Of a stretch of 64,000 bases of DNA, positions 18,633 through 27,097 are shown piece by piece. The notes under the pieces are model-generated. The model saw only the letters and a program-made list of their open reading frames with translations. It was not told the origin of the DNA and did not search any database. The DNA is from DASZUK01 sp963844575 (GTDB lineage Bacteria; Actinomycetota; Acidimicrobiia; Acidimicrobiales; RAAP-2). Made by a program: the position numbers and the translations under genes. The stretch covers positions 2,728,001 to 2,792,000 of the forward strand of contig CAWJOU010000005.1 of assembly GCA_963844575.1 (NCBI GenBank), written 5' to 3'. Every line of letters starts with the position of its first letter. Position 1 is the stretch's first letter.

Positions 18633-19957
18633 CGCTGGGCCACCGCGTCGACGACGACCGGCTCGCCCCGCAGGACGGTGTGGCGGACGCGGCCGGTGAG
18701 CTTCCGGCCGGTGAACGGCGTGTTCCGGCTGCGACTGGCCAGCCGGCCGGCATCGACGGTCCAGGTGGCGACGGGATCGACGACGCAGAGGTTGGCGTCG
18801 GCGCCGGGCACGACGGGGCCGCCGTGGGCGGTCTGCCCGGCCGGCCCACCCGCGGTGCCGGCGGCGAGGCCGGCGATCGCCGCGGGCTGCCAGCTCAGGA
18901 GGGCGAGGACGCGGTCGGGCGGCAGCGGCAGCTCGGTCAGGGCGACCGCGAGCGCGGTCTCGAGCCCGAGCATCCCCGGCGGCGCCTGGTCGAACGGCCG
19001 GTCCTTCGCCTCGGGGGCGTGCGGCGCGTGGTCGGTCGCGATGGCGTCGATCGTCCGGTCGACCAGGCCGGCCTTGACGCCGCGACGTCGACGTCGGTCC
19101 GCAGCGGCGGGTTGACCTTGAAGACGGGGTCGTACCCGGCGACGAGGCCGTCGGTGAGGGCGAGGTGGTGCGGCGTCGGCCTCGGCGGTGACGGCCAGCC
19201 CCTCGGCCCTTGGCGGCGCGGACGAGCTCGACCGAGCCGGCGGTCGAGAGGTGGAGGAAGTGCATCGGGCAGCCGGTGAGCCGGACGAGGGCGATGTCGC
19301 GGGCGACCATCGCCTCCTCGGCCGCGGCCGGGATCCCGGGGATGCCGAGCCGGCTGGACCACGCGCCCTCGTGCATCGAGCCGCCGGCGGCGAGCCGCTC
19401 GTCCTCGCAGTGCTGGGCGAGGACGACGGGGGTGCCCTGGGCCCGCAGCTCGGCGGCGTAGTCGAGCGCCCGCCGCATGAGCCCGCCGTCCTGGACGCCG
19501 GCGCCGTCGTCGGTGAACAGCCGGACGCCGAGGGCGGCCATCTCGGCCATCGGCGCCAGCCGCTCGCCGGCCCGGCCGACGGTGATCGCCCCGGCGACCG
19601 CCACCTCGGCGACGGCGGTCCGGCCGAGCTCGAGCACCTCGCGGGCGACGCCGGCCGAGTCGATCGTCGGGTCGGTGTTCGGCATGGCGACGATCGCGGT
19701 GTACCCGCCGAGCGCGGCGGCCCGGGCGCCGGTCTCGACCGTCTCCGCCTCCTCCCGCCGGGCTGGCGGAGGTGGGTGTGCAGGTCGACGAGGCCGGGGG
19801 CGACGAGGCACCCGTCGGCGTCGAGGACCTGCGCCCCGGCCGGCACGTCCAGGTCGGCCTCGACCGCCCGGATCACCCCGTCGGCGACGAGGACGTCGGC
19901 GCGGCGGCTCCCGCCGGCGTCGACCACCGTGCCCCCCCGAACGACCAGCTCAGCCAC
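18629..19957 (-). CDS. pyrC: Dihydroorotase (four frameshifts)
   Basis: Third step of pyrimidine synthesis, a zinc amidohydrolase. The protein reads in pieces: MAELVVRGGTVVDAGGSRRA to LVDLHTHLRQPG (metal HxH), then REEAETVETGARAAALGGYT and AMPNTDPTIDS, then HHLALTDGLVAGYDP and VNPPLRTDVDV, then IDAIATDHAPHAPEAK (metal Asp). One-base breaks lie near 19757, 19207, 19178 and 19082; their net effect is zero, so the first and last pieces share a frame. Corrected length is about 442 residues. pyrB stops 8 bases inside the start. Confidence 0.88.
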   Translation of the reverse strand: MAELVVRGGTVVDAGGSRRADVLVADGVIRAVEADLDVPAGAQVLDADGCLVAPGLVDLHTHLRQPGGRRRRRSRPAPGPPRSAGTPRSSPCRTPTRRSTRPASPARCSSSAGPPSPRWRSPGRSPSAGPASGWRRWPRWPPSASGCSPTTAPASRTAGSCGGRSTTPPSCGPRAPPSSSPSTARTSGSPPAARCTRARGPAGSASPGSRPRPRRRWSPATSPSSGSPAARCTSSTSRPPARSSSSAPPRAEGLAVTAEADAAPPRPHRRPRRRVRPRLQGQPAAADRRRRRGVKAGLVDRTIDAIATDHAPHAPEAKDRPFDQAPPGMLGLETALAVALTELPLPPDRVLALLSWQPAAIAGLAAGTAGGPAGQTAHGGPVVPGADANLCVVDPVATWTVDAGRLASRSRNTPFTGRKLTGRVRHTVLRGEPVVVDAVAQR

Positions 19958-20944
19958 TCTGGGCCTCCAACGGCTGGTCGTCGGTCAGGCCGATCGTGCC
20001 GGAGCCGAGGAGCAGGAAGAGGACGGCCATCCGGACGGCGACGCCGTTGGCGACCTGCCGGGTGGCGACGGTCATCGGCAGGTCGGCGACGTCGGACGCG
20101 ATCTCGACGCCGCGGACCATCGGGCCGGGATGGGTCACGAGCGCGTCCGGCGACAGCGTCGCGACCCGCCGGGCGGTCATCCCCCACTCGGCGGTGTACT
20201 CGCGCAGCGACGGGACGAACATCCCGCTCCCCCGCTCGGCCTGTAGCCGGAGGAGGGAGACGACGTCGGCGCTCGGCCAGCGCGTCGTCGAGGTCGGCGG
20301 TGACCGTCACCGGCCAGCCGTCCAGCGACGGCGGCAGCAGGGTGCCCGGCGCGGCGAGCGTGACCGACGCGCCGAGGGCGTCGAGGCGAGCACCTGGGAG
20401 CGGGCGACCCGGCTGTGGCGGACGTCGCCGACGATGACGACGCGCAGGCCTTCGAAGCAGCTCACCCCCAGCTCGGCCGGGTCACGGCCCTGCCGCTCGG
20501 CCAGCACCTGGCGGACGGTGAAGCAGTCGAGGAGCGCCTGGGTCGGGTGCTCGTGCTGGCCGTCGCCGGCGTTGATCACCGCGCCCGCTCGGCCCAGCGC
20601 GCCACCTGGTGGGGGGCGCCGGACGAGGCGTGGCGGACGATGATGGCGTCGATCCCGATGGCTTCGACCGTCTCGATCGTGTCGCGGAGCGACTCGCCCT
20701 TCTTCACCGACGACGTGGCGACGGACAGCGAGAGGACGTCCGCGGAGAGCCGCTTGGCCGCCGTCTCGAAGGAGAGCCGGGTGCGGGTCGAGTTCTCGAA
20801 GAACAGCGTCGCGACGACCCGCCCGCGCAGGGTCGGGACCTTCGGGATCGCCCGGCGCTCGACCTCGGCGAACGCCTCCGCCACCTGGAGGATCTCCGCG
20901 ATGCCGTCGGCGCCGAGGTCGGCGACGGAGAGCAGGTGGTTCAT
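19950..20944 (-). CDS. pyrB: Aspartate carbamoyltransferase (three frameshifts)
   Basis: Condenses carbamoyl phosphate and aspartate. Starts MNHLLSVADLGADGIAEILQ, with the carbamoyl-phosphate loop FFENSTRTRLSFETAAKRL and SSVKKGESLRDT; then INAGDGQHEHPTQALLDCF, VVIVGDVRHSRVARSQ, and near the end VTHPGPMVRGVEIASDVAD. Breaks near 20584, 20385 and 20271 change the frame while homology continues across them. Corrected length is about 331 residues, normal for the catalytic chain. ATG 20944 overlaps pyrR by 4 bases. Confidence 0.88.
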
Positions 20945-21510
20945 CGGGGCATCAGGGTGCCGATGGCCACCCCTTCGTCGCTGACGTCGACCATCTCCTC
21001 GCGCCGCGTCGGGAGGTTCTTGCCGACGTAGTCCGGCCGGATCGGCAGCTCCCGGTGGCCCCGGTCGACCATGACGGCCAGCTGGACCAGCCGGGCCCGA
21101 CCGAAGTCGGTCAGGGCGTTGAGGGCGGCCCGCACCGTCCGGCCGGTGAAGAGGACGTCGTCGACGAGCACGACGACCCGGCTGGAGAGATCGACCGGGA
21201 TCTGGGTGGCCGCCTCGGGGAGGACCGGGCGGAGGCCGATGTCGTCGCGGTAGAACGCGACGTCGAGCGTCCCGACCGGGACCCGGTCACCCTCGGACGA
21301 CTCCAGGGCGGCCGCCATGCGGCGGGCGAGGCTGACGCCGCCGGTCTGCAGGCCGATGAGGACGACGTCGTCGAGGCCGCCGTTGCGCTCGGCCACTTCG
21401 TGGGCCATCCGGGTGAGCGCTCGCTGGACGTCAGCGGCGGACAGCACCTGGGAGTGGGGAACGAACACACCACCCAGGGGTCGGGTATGGCTGCGCTCGC
21501 GTTCGGCCAC
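20941..21510 (-). CDS. pyrR: Bifunctional pyrimidine operon regulator / uracil phosphoribosyltransferase
   Basis: RNA-binding regulator of pyr mRNA with residual UPRTase activity. The 189 residues include the PRPP loop VVVLVDDVLFTGRTVRAAL, LIGLQTGGVSLARRMAA and the C-terminal DYVGKNLPTRREE. GTG 21510 has an AGGAGG-type Shine-Dalgarno directly upstream, unlike the leaderless genes here. It is the first gene of the pyrimidine operon and intact. The 55-base gap from nusB is too short for a typical PyrR attenuator; regulation might act on translation, as in mycobacteria (inference). Confidence 0.95.
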   Translation of the reverse strand: MAERERSHTRPLGGVFVPHSQVLSAADVQRALTRMAHEVAERNGGLDDVVLIGLQTGGVSLARRMAAALESSEGDRVPVGTLDVAFYRDDIGLRPVLPEAATQIPVDLSSRVVVLVDDVLFTGRTVRAALNALTDFGRARLVQLAVMVDRGHRELPIRPDYVGKNLPTRREEMVDVSDEGVAIGTLMPR

Positions 21511-21565
21511 TGCTCCTCCTACCGTACGAGCCTCACCGGACCCGCTTCACGGTCAGACGTGGACT

Positions 21566-21988
21566 CTAGCCGGCTGAGGACGCCGGCCGCTCACCCTTCC
21601 GGGTCTGGCGGGCCACGGTCGAGAGGATCCCGTTCACGAAGCTCCCGGAGTCCTCGGTCGAGTACGTCTTGGCCAGCTCGACGGCCTCGTCGATGACGAC
21701 GGCCACCGGCGGCCCGTCGGGATCGAGCAGCTCGGCGACGGCCAGTCGGAGAACCAGTCGGTCGACGACCGCCATCCGATCGATCGGCCAGCCGACGGAG
21801 GCCGCGGCGATGAGCGTGTCGGCCTCGGCCCGCCGACCCTGCGCCGCCTCGACGAGCGAGCGGGCGAACGGGTCCGGCGCCACCGGGAGCCCGGCGACGA
21901 CGTCGAGCGGGGCATCCCCCTTGAGCTCGGCCTCGTACAGCAAGGACAGGGCCCGCTCTCGGGCCTGGTGCCGGGTGGCCGCGTCCAC
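21566..21988 (-). CDS. nusB: Transcription antitermination protein NusB
   Basis: Binds boxA RNA with NusE (S10) in rRNA antitermination. The 140 all-helical residues contain HQARERALSLLYEAELKG, PIDRMAVVDRLVLRLAVAEL and the C-terminal signature VIDEAVELAKTYSTEDSGSF / VNGILSTVAR. GTG 21988 follows the efp stop by 8 bases, so it belongs to the aroC-to-nusB run. Confidence 0.95.
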   Translation of the reverse strand: MDAATRHQARERALSLLYEAELKGDAPLDVVAGLPVAPDPFARSLVEAAQGRRAEADTLIAAASVGWPIDRMAVVDRLVLRLAVAELLDPDGPPVAVVIDEAVELAKTYSTEDSGSFVNGILSTVARQTRKGERPASSAG

Positions 21989-21996
21989 GACGCCGT

Positions 21997-22557
21997 CTAG
22001 GCCCGGGTCAGGTATTCACCGGTCCGCGTGTCGACCTTGATGGCCTCACCGGGGTTGACGAAGAGCGGGACCTGGACGACCAGCCCGGTCTGGAGGGTGG
22101 CCGGCTTCCGAGCGCCCGACACCCGGTCGCCCTGGATCCCGGGCTCGGTCTCGGTCACCTGCAGCTCGACCGCGGCCGGCAGGTCGACCCCGACGATCTC
22201 GCCGTCGTAGATCTGGAGGATCGCCTCGTCGGTCTCCTTCAGGTACTTCGTCGCGTCACCCAGCGCTGCCGGTTCCACTTCGAGCTGCTCGTACGTCGAC
22301 GTGTCCATGAACACGTAGGCGTCGCCGTCTCGATAGAGGAACTGCATGTCCCGCTTGTCGATGATCGCCTGTTCGAGCTTCTCGTCGGCCCGGTACGTGC
22401 GCTCGACCTGCGCACCGGTCCGGACGTTCTTCAGCTTCGTCCGGACGAACGCGCCGCCCTTGCCCGGCTTGACGTGTTGGAACTCGACAATGCTGAACAG
22501 GCCCTCGGGGAGGTCCAGGGTCATGCCGTTCTTCAAGTCGTTGGTGGAAACAGCCAT
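21997..22557 (-). CDS. efp: Elongation factor P
   Basis: Relieves ribosome stalling at consecutive prolines, relevant to this proline-rich proteome (see the RDD protein at 47163). The 186 residues start MAVSTNDLKNGMTLDLPEGL; the tip loop HVKPGKGGAF carries the Lys that is functional in EF-P, flanked by prolines. Three KOW/OB-like domains and the C-terminal VDTRTGEYLTRA are present. ATG 22557 is preceded by a purine-rich AAGGAAAGG Shine-Dalgarno. The 87-base upstream gap is filled with short tandem repeats. Confidence 0.96.
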   Translation of the reverse strand: MAVSTNDLKNGMTLDLPEGLFSIVEFQHVKPGKGGAFVRTKLKNVRTGAQVERTYRADEKLEQAIIDKRDMQFLYRDGDAYVFMDTSTYEQLEVEPAALGDATKYLKETDEAILQIYDGEIVGVDLPAAVELQVTETEPGIQGDRVSGARKPATLQTGLVVQVPLFVNPGEAIKVDTRTGEYLTRA

Positions 22558-22577
22558 ACCTTTCCTTACCGTCTCTC

Positions 22578-22654
22578 GTCAGCACCGTCGGTCGGTCAGC
22601 GCCGTCTTGGTCAGCACCATCTTTTGATCAGATCAGGCTTTTGGTCAGATCAGG
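22578..22654. repeat. Two adjacent short tandem repeats between pepQ and efp
   Basis: Three imperfect copies of GGTCAGCRCCRTC start near 22577, 22594 and 22609. Immediately after come two 17-base copies (22621-22637 and 22638-22654) differing at one base: CTTTTGATCAGATCAGG and CTTTTGGTCAGATCAGG. The last copy runs into the final codons and stop of pepQ. The array occupies almost the whole efp leader. Confidence 0.75.
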
Positions 22655-23757
22655 GCGACGGCCTTGCTGAAGGTGGTGAGCGGCCGGGAGCCTTCCTCGG
22701 TCACGACCAGCGTGTCCTCGATCCGGACCCCGCCGACCCCGGGCAGGTACACGCCCGGCTCGACCGTGACGATGACGCCGGACGAGAGGATAGCAGTGCC
22801 CAACGGGCTGACCGTGGGGGCCTCGTGGATGTCCAGGCCGACGCCGTGGCCGGTGCCGTGCTCGAACGCGTCGGCCCAGCCGGCGGCGGCGATGACCTGC
22901 CGGCAGGCGTCGTCGACCTCCTTCGTCCCGATGCCCGGGCGCACGGCGGCCACCCCTTCGGCCTGCGACGTCCGAACGACGTCGAAGACACGGGCCAGCT
23001 CGCCCTCGGGCTCGCCGCCGACGCAGAACGTCCGCGTCATGTCCGACCGGTAGCCCTCGAACGTCGCGCCGAAGTCGACGACGACCGGATCACCGCCGCG
23101 GATCGGTCGGTCGGTCGGTCGGTGATGTGGCTTGGCCGAGTTCGGGCCGGCGGCGACGATCGTCTCGAAGGCCGTGCTCTCCGCGCCGCCCCGGCGCATC
23201 GCGGTGTCGAGGGCCAGCGCGAACTGCTCCTCGGTGACGGTCTCCCGGACCGCCGACGCCAGCAGCGGCAGCACGTCGCCGAGCGCGGCGTCGGCGATGG
23301 CGGCCGCCCGGGCCATCCGGGCGACCTCGCCGTCGTCCTTGACCTCTCGCAACGCCTCGACGACGCCGGTCGTCGGCACGACGTCGCAACCCTCGAGCAG
23401 TGTCGTCCATCGGCGGCTGGCGCTCCACGTCACGTCGTCGGCCTCCAGACCGACCCGGGCGCGCCCGGCCAGCGTCGCCCGCACGGCGTCCCGCTGCGTC
23501 TCGACCCCGCCGACGGTGATGTCGACCGACGCCTCGGCCGCCGCCACCTGCTCGGCCGATTGCGTCCGGTACCGCCCGTCGGTCGTCAGCCGCGCCGCGT
23601 CGGTGGTCACGGCCAGCAGGCCGGCCGAACCGGTGAACCCGGTCAGGTACCGGACGTTGGCCAGATTGGTGACGATCAGACCGTCGACGCCAGCATCGTC
23701 CAGGCGGGCCCGGAGCGCGTCCAGGCGTCCGGCCACCTGCAGCGGGGGCAGCGTCAT
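22645..23757 (-). CDS. pepQ: Xaa-Pro peptidase (M24 family)
   Basis: Cleaves Xaa-Pro bonds in cytosolic peptides. The 370 residues have an N-terminal creatinase-like domain (LIVTNLANVRYLTGFTGSAG) and a C-terminal pita-bread domain with the five metal ligands: Asp in VVVDFGATFEGYRSDMTRTF (two), His in HGTGHGVGLDIHEAP, Glu in VTVEPGVYLPGVGGVRIED (two). It could equally be named aminopeptidase P. ATG 23757 overlaps the aroQ stop (ATGA). The usual actinobacterial neighbour of efp. Confidence 0.92.
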   Translation of the reverse strand: MTLPPLQVAGRLDALRARLDDAGVDGLIVTNLANVRYLTGFTGSAGLLAVTTDAARLTTDGRYRTQSAEQVAAAEASVDITVGGVETQRDAVRATLAGRARVGLEADDVTWSASRRWTTLLEGCDVVPTTGVVEALREVKDDGEVARMARAAAIADAALGDVLPLLASAVRETVTEEQFALALDTAMRRGGAESTAFETIVAAGPNSAKPHHRPTDRPIRGGDPVVVDFGATFEGYRSDMTRTFCVGGEPEGELARVFDVVRTSQAEGVAAVRPGIGTKEVDDACRQVIAAAGWADAFEHGTGHGVGLDIHEAPTVSPLGTAILSSGVIVTVEPGVYLPGVGGVRIEDTLVVTEEGSRPLTTFSKAVALI

Positions 23758-24218
23758 CGGGACTCCCTTCCTCGGTCCAGCAGCTTCCCGACCGACTCGA
23801 TCGCCAGCTCGTAGCCCAGCCCGCCGAAGCCGGCCACGAGCCCGTCGGCCACGGGCGCGACGACCGACGTGTGCCGGAACGGCTCCCGGGCGGCTGGGTT
23901 CGACAGGTGCAGCTCGACGACGACGCCGTCGAACGCCGCGAGCGCGTCGTGCAGCGACCACGACGTGTGCGTGAGCGCACCGGCGTTGACGACGACGGCC
24001 ACCGCTCGGCCGCGGGCCGCGTGGATCGCCTCGATCAGGTCGCCCTCGTGGTTCGACTGCACGTGCTCGACGACGAGACCGAGCCGCTCGGCCGCGGCCG
24101 TCGCCGTCTTGACGTGGTCCTCCAGCCGTTCGCGGCCGTAGACCGCTGGCTCGCGCTCGCCCAGCAGGTCGAGGTTCGGCCCGGACAGCAGCAGCACCGT
24201 GCCCCTCGGCTGGCTCAC
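23754..24218 (-). CDS. aroQ: 3-dehydroquinate dehydratase, type II
   Basis: Third shikimate step. The 154 residues show LLLSGPNLDLLGEREPAVYG (with the catalytic Tyr), QSNHEGDLIEAIHAA, VNAGALTHTSWSLHDAL and VELHLSNPAAREPFRHTSV (catalytic His region). GTG 24218 overlaps the aroB stop (GTGA). Tightly packed in aroC-aroK-aroB-aroQ. Confidence 0.96.
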   Translation of the reverse strand: MSQPRGTVLLLSGPNLDLLGEREPAVYGRERLEDHVKTATAAAERLGLVVEHVQSNHEGDLIEAIHAARGRAVAVVVNAGALTHTSWSLHDALAAFDGVVVELHLSNPAAREPFRHTSVVAPVADGLVAGFGGLGYELAIESVGKLLDRGRESR

Positions 24219-25273
24219 CGTCCGGCTCCCATCTCCACCAGGGTAGCCAGCGCCTCCGCCGGGTCGACGCCCCGGACCGGCTCGACGCCGGCCGGTCCGT
24301 CGAGGACGAACGTCAGGTCGTGGTGGGCCTTCTTGTCGCGACCCATGTACGACAGCAGCACGTCCGGATCGGCGCCGGCCGGCAGGTCGCCGGTGAGATC
24401 GAAACCGGCGACGACGCGGCGGTGCAGCGCGACCCGGTCGGCGTCGATCCGACCGAGCCGGCGGGCGAGCAGCGCGGCGTAGACGAGGCCGACCGCGACG
24501 GCCTCGCCGTGGCGGAGGTCGCCGCCGGACCCGAACGACGCGGCTTCGAGGGCATGGGCGAGCGTGTGGCCGTAGTTGAGGACCATCCGGCGGCCGCCCT
24601 CGCGCTCGTCGGACGCGACGACGTCGGCCTTGACCGCGACACAGCGGGCGACCTGCTCGTCGATCGGCAGTGTCAGCAACGACGCGTCCGGCTCGCCCGG
24701 GCCGAGGAAGGCGTACTTGGCCATCTCGCCCCGGCCGCAGGCCCACTCCCGCGGCGGGAGGGTCGCCAACGTGGCGGTGTCGCAGAGCACGGCGACTGGC
24801 TGCCAGAACGCGCCGACGAGGTTCTTGCCCTCCGGGATGTTGACGCCGGTCTTGCCGCCGACGGCCGCGTCGACCTGGGCCAGCAGTGACGTGGCGACGT
24901 TCACGTACGCGGTCCCCCGGTGGTACACCGCGGCCGCGAACCCCGCGACGTCGGTGACGATGCCGCCACCGACCGCGACGACGACGTCGCCCCGGCCGAG
25001 GCCGGACCGGGCGAACGCCCGACAGAGGGCCTCGACGGTCGGCACCGACTTCCCGTCCTCACCGTCGGGAACGACGTGGACATCGAACGGGACACCGGGG
25101 TCGACGTCGGCGAACCAGGCGGTCTCGGCGAGCGCCGACTGGGTGACGACAGCCGCCCGGGCGGCGCCGGCGACCCGCTCGGCCACCAGGCGCGCCAGCT
25201 CGGCGCGGGCGCCCGCGCCGACGAGGACGTCGTAGTCACGGCCGCCGCCGAGCGGCACCGGCACGGTGATCAT
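24215..25273 (-). CDS. aroB: 3-dehydroquinate synthase
   Basis: Cyclises DAHP to 3-dehydroquinate using NAD+ and a metal. The 352 residues contain VVAVGGGIVTDVAGFAAAVY (NAD site), QVDAAVGGKTGVNIPEGKNL, GEMAKYAF, NYGHTLAHALE and HGEAVAVGLVY (metal ligands Glu, His, His). ATG 25273 lies 10 bases after the aroK stop. Confidence 0.97.
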   Translation of the reverse strand: MITVPVPLGGGRDYDVLVGAGARAELARLVAERVAGAARAAVVTQSALAETAWFADVDPGVPFDVHVVPDGEDGKSVPTVEALCRAFARSGLGRGDVVVAVGGGIVTDVAGFAAAVYHRGTAYVNVATSLLAQVDAAVGGKTGVNIPEGKNLVGAFWQPVAVLCDTATLATLPPREWACGRGEMAKYAFLGPGEPDASLLTLPIDEQVARCVAVKADVVASDEREGGRRMVLNYGHTLAHALEAASFGSGGDLRHGEAVAVGLVYAALLARRLGRIDADRVALHRRVVAGFDLTGDLPAGADPDVLLSYMGRDKKAHHDLTFVLDGPAGVEPVRGVDPAEALATLVEMGAGR

Positions 25274-25283
25274 GCCTGCTCCC

Positions 25284-25790
25284 TCAGCACGACAGCGCCT
25301 TCAGCACCTGGTCGGCGACCTCGGCCGCGGTCAGCCCGTCGACGTCGACCGCGACATCGGCGACCTCGCGGTAGAGCGGGCGACGGACGCGGTCGAGCCG
25401 GTCCACCGCGGCGGCCGGGTCGCCGTCGAGCAGTGGGCGCCCGACCCCGTCGCCGACCCGTACAGCGAGCGTCGCCGGCTCGGCCCGCAGCCAGACGACG
25501 GTCCCCGACCGGCGCAGCAGGCCCCGGTTGGCCGGGTCGAGAACGGCGCCGCCGGCAACCGCCACGACGATCGGACCGTCGGCGGCCAGCGCGCCGGCCA
25601 GCGCAGCCGACTCGGCGGCCCGGAAGGCGGCCTCGCCGTCGGCCTCGAACAGCTCCGGGACGGTGCGGCCGGTGGCCGCCTCGACCTGCTCGTCGGAGTC
25701 GACGTACGGGCAGCCGAACCGTTCGGCGAGCAGGCGACCGACGGTCGTCTTGCCGGCACCCATCATGCCGACCAGGAGGACGCGGCTCAC
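25284..25790 (-). CDS. aroK: Shikimate kinase
   Basis: Phosphorylates shikimate. The 168 residues have the P-loop LVGMMGAGKTTVGRLLAERF (5-24), shikimate-binding DSDEQVE and VVAVAGGAVLDP, and the LID RPLLDG. GTG 25790 overlaps aroC by 4 bases. Confidence 0.96.
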   Translation of the reverse strand: MSRVLLVGMMGAGKTTVGRLLAERFGCPYVDSDEQVEAATGRTVPELFEADGEAAFRAAESAALAGALAADGPIVVAVAGGAVLDPANRGLLRRSGTVVWLRAEPATLAVRVGDGVGRPLLDGDPAAAVDRLDRVRRPLYREVADVAVDVDGLTAAEVADQVLKALSC

Positions 25791-27016
25791 GCCTCGCCGT
25801 CGGTGCCGGTGGCCGGCCGGGCCGCCGGCGGGACCGGCCCGGAGAAGGTCTCCCCGAGGGAGGCGACGAAGCCGTCGCGGTTGCGGACGATCTCGGCCAC
25901 CGAGTCGCCGCCGAACTTGCGGAGGGCCTCGTTGGCCAGGACGAGGGCGGTCATCGTCTCCGCGACGACCCCCATCGCCGGCACCGCGGTGACGTCGGTC
26001 CGCTCCTTGAAGCTCACCGTCGACGTCTTCGTCACGACGTCGACGGTCTCGAGGACCGGACGGTTCAGCGTCGCCAGCGGCTTCATCGCGACCCGGGCGG
26101 TGATCAGCCCGCCGATCGACATGCCGCCCTCGATGCCGCCGGCCCGGACGGTGTCCCGCCGGTACCCGCCGGCGTCCGACGCGGTCTCGTCGACCCGGAT
26201 GGCGTCGTGGGCGGCCGAGCCCCGCCGGCCGGCGACGTCCCAGCCCTCCCCGATCTCGACCGCCTTGACCGCGTGGATGCTCATCAACGCCTGGGCCAAG
26301 AGGGCGTCGAGCTTGCGGTCCCAGTGGACGTGGCTGCCGAGCCCGACCGGCACCCCGTAGGCGAGCACCTCGACGATCCCGCCGAGCGAGTCGCCGTCCT
26401 TGGCGGCCGCCTTGATCGTCGCCACCATGCGCTCCTCGGCCGCCGCGTCGAGGCAGCGGACGTCCGAACCGTCGACCCGGTCCAGATCAGCCGGCGCCGG
26501 CCGGATCCCCTCGGCGGCCCGCTCCGGGCCGAGCTGGACCACGTGGCTGAGGACGGAGACGCCGAGGTGGCCCAGGAGCAGCTTGGCCAGGCAGCCGGCC
26601 GCCACCCGGGCGGCCGTCTCCCGGGCAGACGCCCGTTCGAGCACGTCGCGGGCGTCGTCGAACCCGTACTTCTGCATCCCGGCCAGGTCGGCGTGGCCCG
26701 GCCGGGGCTGGGTGAGGATCTTCGACGGCTCGCCCGGTGCCGGCGACATCTCCTCGGTCCACTTCCGCTCCCACTCGGAGTTGCCGATCTCGATGGCCAC
26801 CGGCGACCCCAGCGTTCGGCCGTGGCGGATCCCGCCGAGCAGCGTGACCTCGTCGGCCTCGAACCGCATCCTCGGGCCGCGGCCGTAGCCGAGCCGGCGC
26901 CGAGCCAGCTCGGCCTGGACGTCCTCGACGGTCACCGCCAACCCGGCCGGCAGTCCTTCGACCACCACGACCAGGCCCTTGCCGTGGGATTCGCCCGCGG
27001 TCAGATAACGAAGCAC
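25787..27016 (-). CDS. aroC: Chorismate synthase
   Basis: Makes chorismate, precursor of aromatic amino acids and of menaquinone (men genes at 33-39 kb). The 409 residues carry the three signatures: GESHGKGLVVVVEGLPAG, the central RASARETAARVAAGC and the C-terminal VVAETMTALVLANEALRKFG. The enzyme needs reduced FMN. GTG 27016 has TAGTTT 6 bases upstream and no Shine-Dalgarno, so it probably heads a leaderless aroC-K-B-Q-pepQ-efp-nusB unit. Confidence 0.97.
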   Translation of the reverse strand: MLRYLTAGESHGKGLVVVVEGLPAGLAVTVEDVQAELARRRLGYGRGPRMRFEADEVTLLGGIRHGRTLGSPVAIEIGNSEWERKWTEEMSPAPGEPSKILTQPRPGHADLAGMQKYGFDDARDVLERASARETAARVAAGCLAKLLLGHLGVSVLSHVVQLGPERAAEGIRPAPADLDRVDGSDVRCLDAAAEERMVATIKAAAKDGDSLGGIVEVLAYGVPVGLGSHVHWDRKLDALLAQALMSIHAVKAVEIGEGWDVAGRRGSAAHDAIRVDETASDAGGYRRDTVRAGGIEGGMSIGGLITARVAMKPLATLNRPVLETVDVVTKTSTVSFKERTDVTAVPAMGVVAETMTALVLANEALRKFGGDSVAEIVRNRDGFVASLGETFSGPVPPAARPATGTDGEA

Positions 27017-27022
27017 GACACC

Positions 27023-27028
27023 AAACTA
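27023..27028 (-). promoter_or_regulatory. -10 element of leaderless aroC transcript
   Basis: Minus-strand TAGTTT followed by GGTGTC and the aroC GTG. It lies directly downstream of the nfuA hairpin, so the two units are cleanly separated. Confidence 0.5.
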
Positions 27029-27033
27029 CTCAG

Positions 27034-27064
27034 CACGGGCCGGACGCCCGGGACCCGGCCCGTG
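27034..27064 (-). terminator. Strong hairpin after the NfuA-like gene
   Basis: Perfect 10-base inverted repeat, CACGGGCCGG (27034-27043) and CCGGCCCGTG (27055-27064), with an 11-base loop, 34-64 bases beyond the stop at 27098. Only a weak T-run follows on the minus strand (TAGTTT), which is also the aroC -10. GC-rich hairpins without U-tracts are common in actinobacteria. Confidence 0.6.
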
Positions 27065-27097
27065 GCCCGCCGGAGCGGCCACGCGCCGCGCCGGTGC

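Noticed and set aside
21511..21565. PyrR-type attenuator before pyrR
   Set aside because: 55 bases cannot hold the terminator/antiterminator pair, and no binding-loop sequence was recognised.
23090..23120. GGTCGGTCGGTCGGT microrepeat as a regulatory repeat
   Set aside because: It lies inside pepQ and encodes the HHRPTDRPI part of the active-site region; no sign of independent function.
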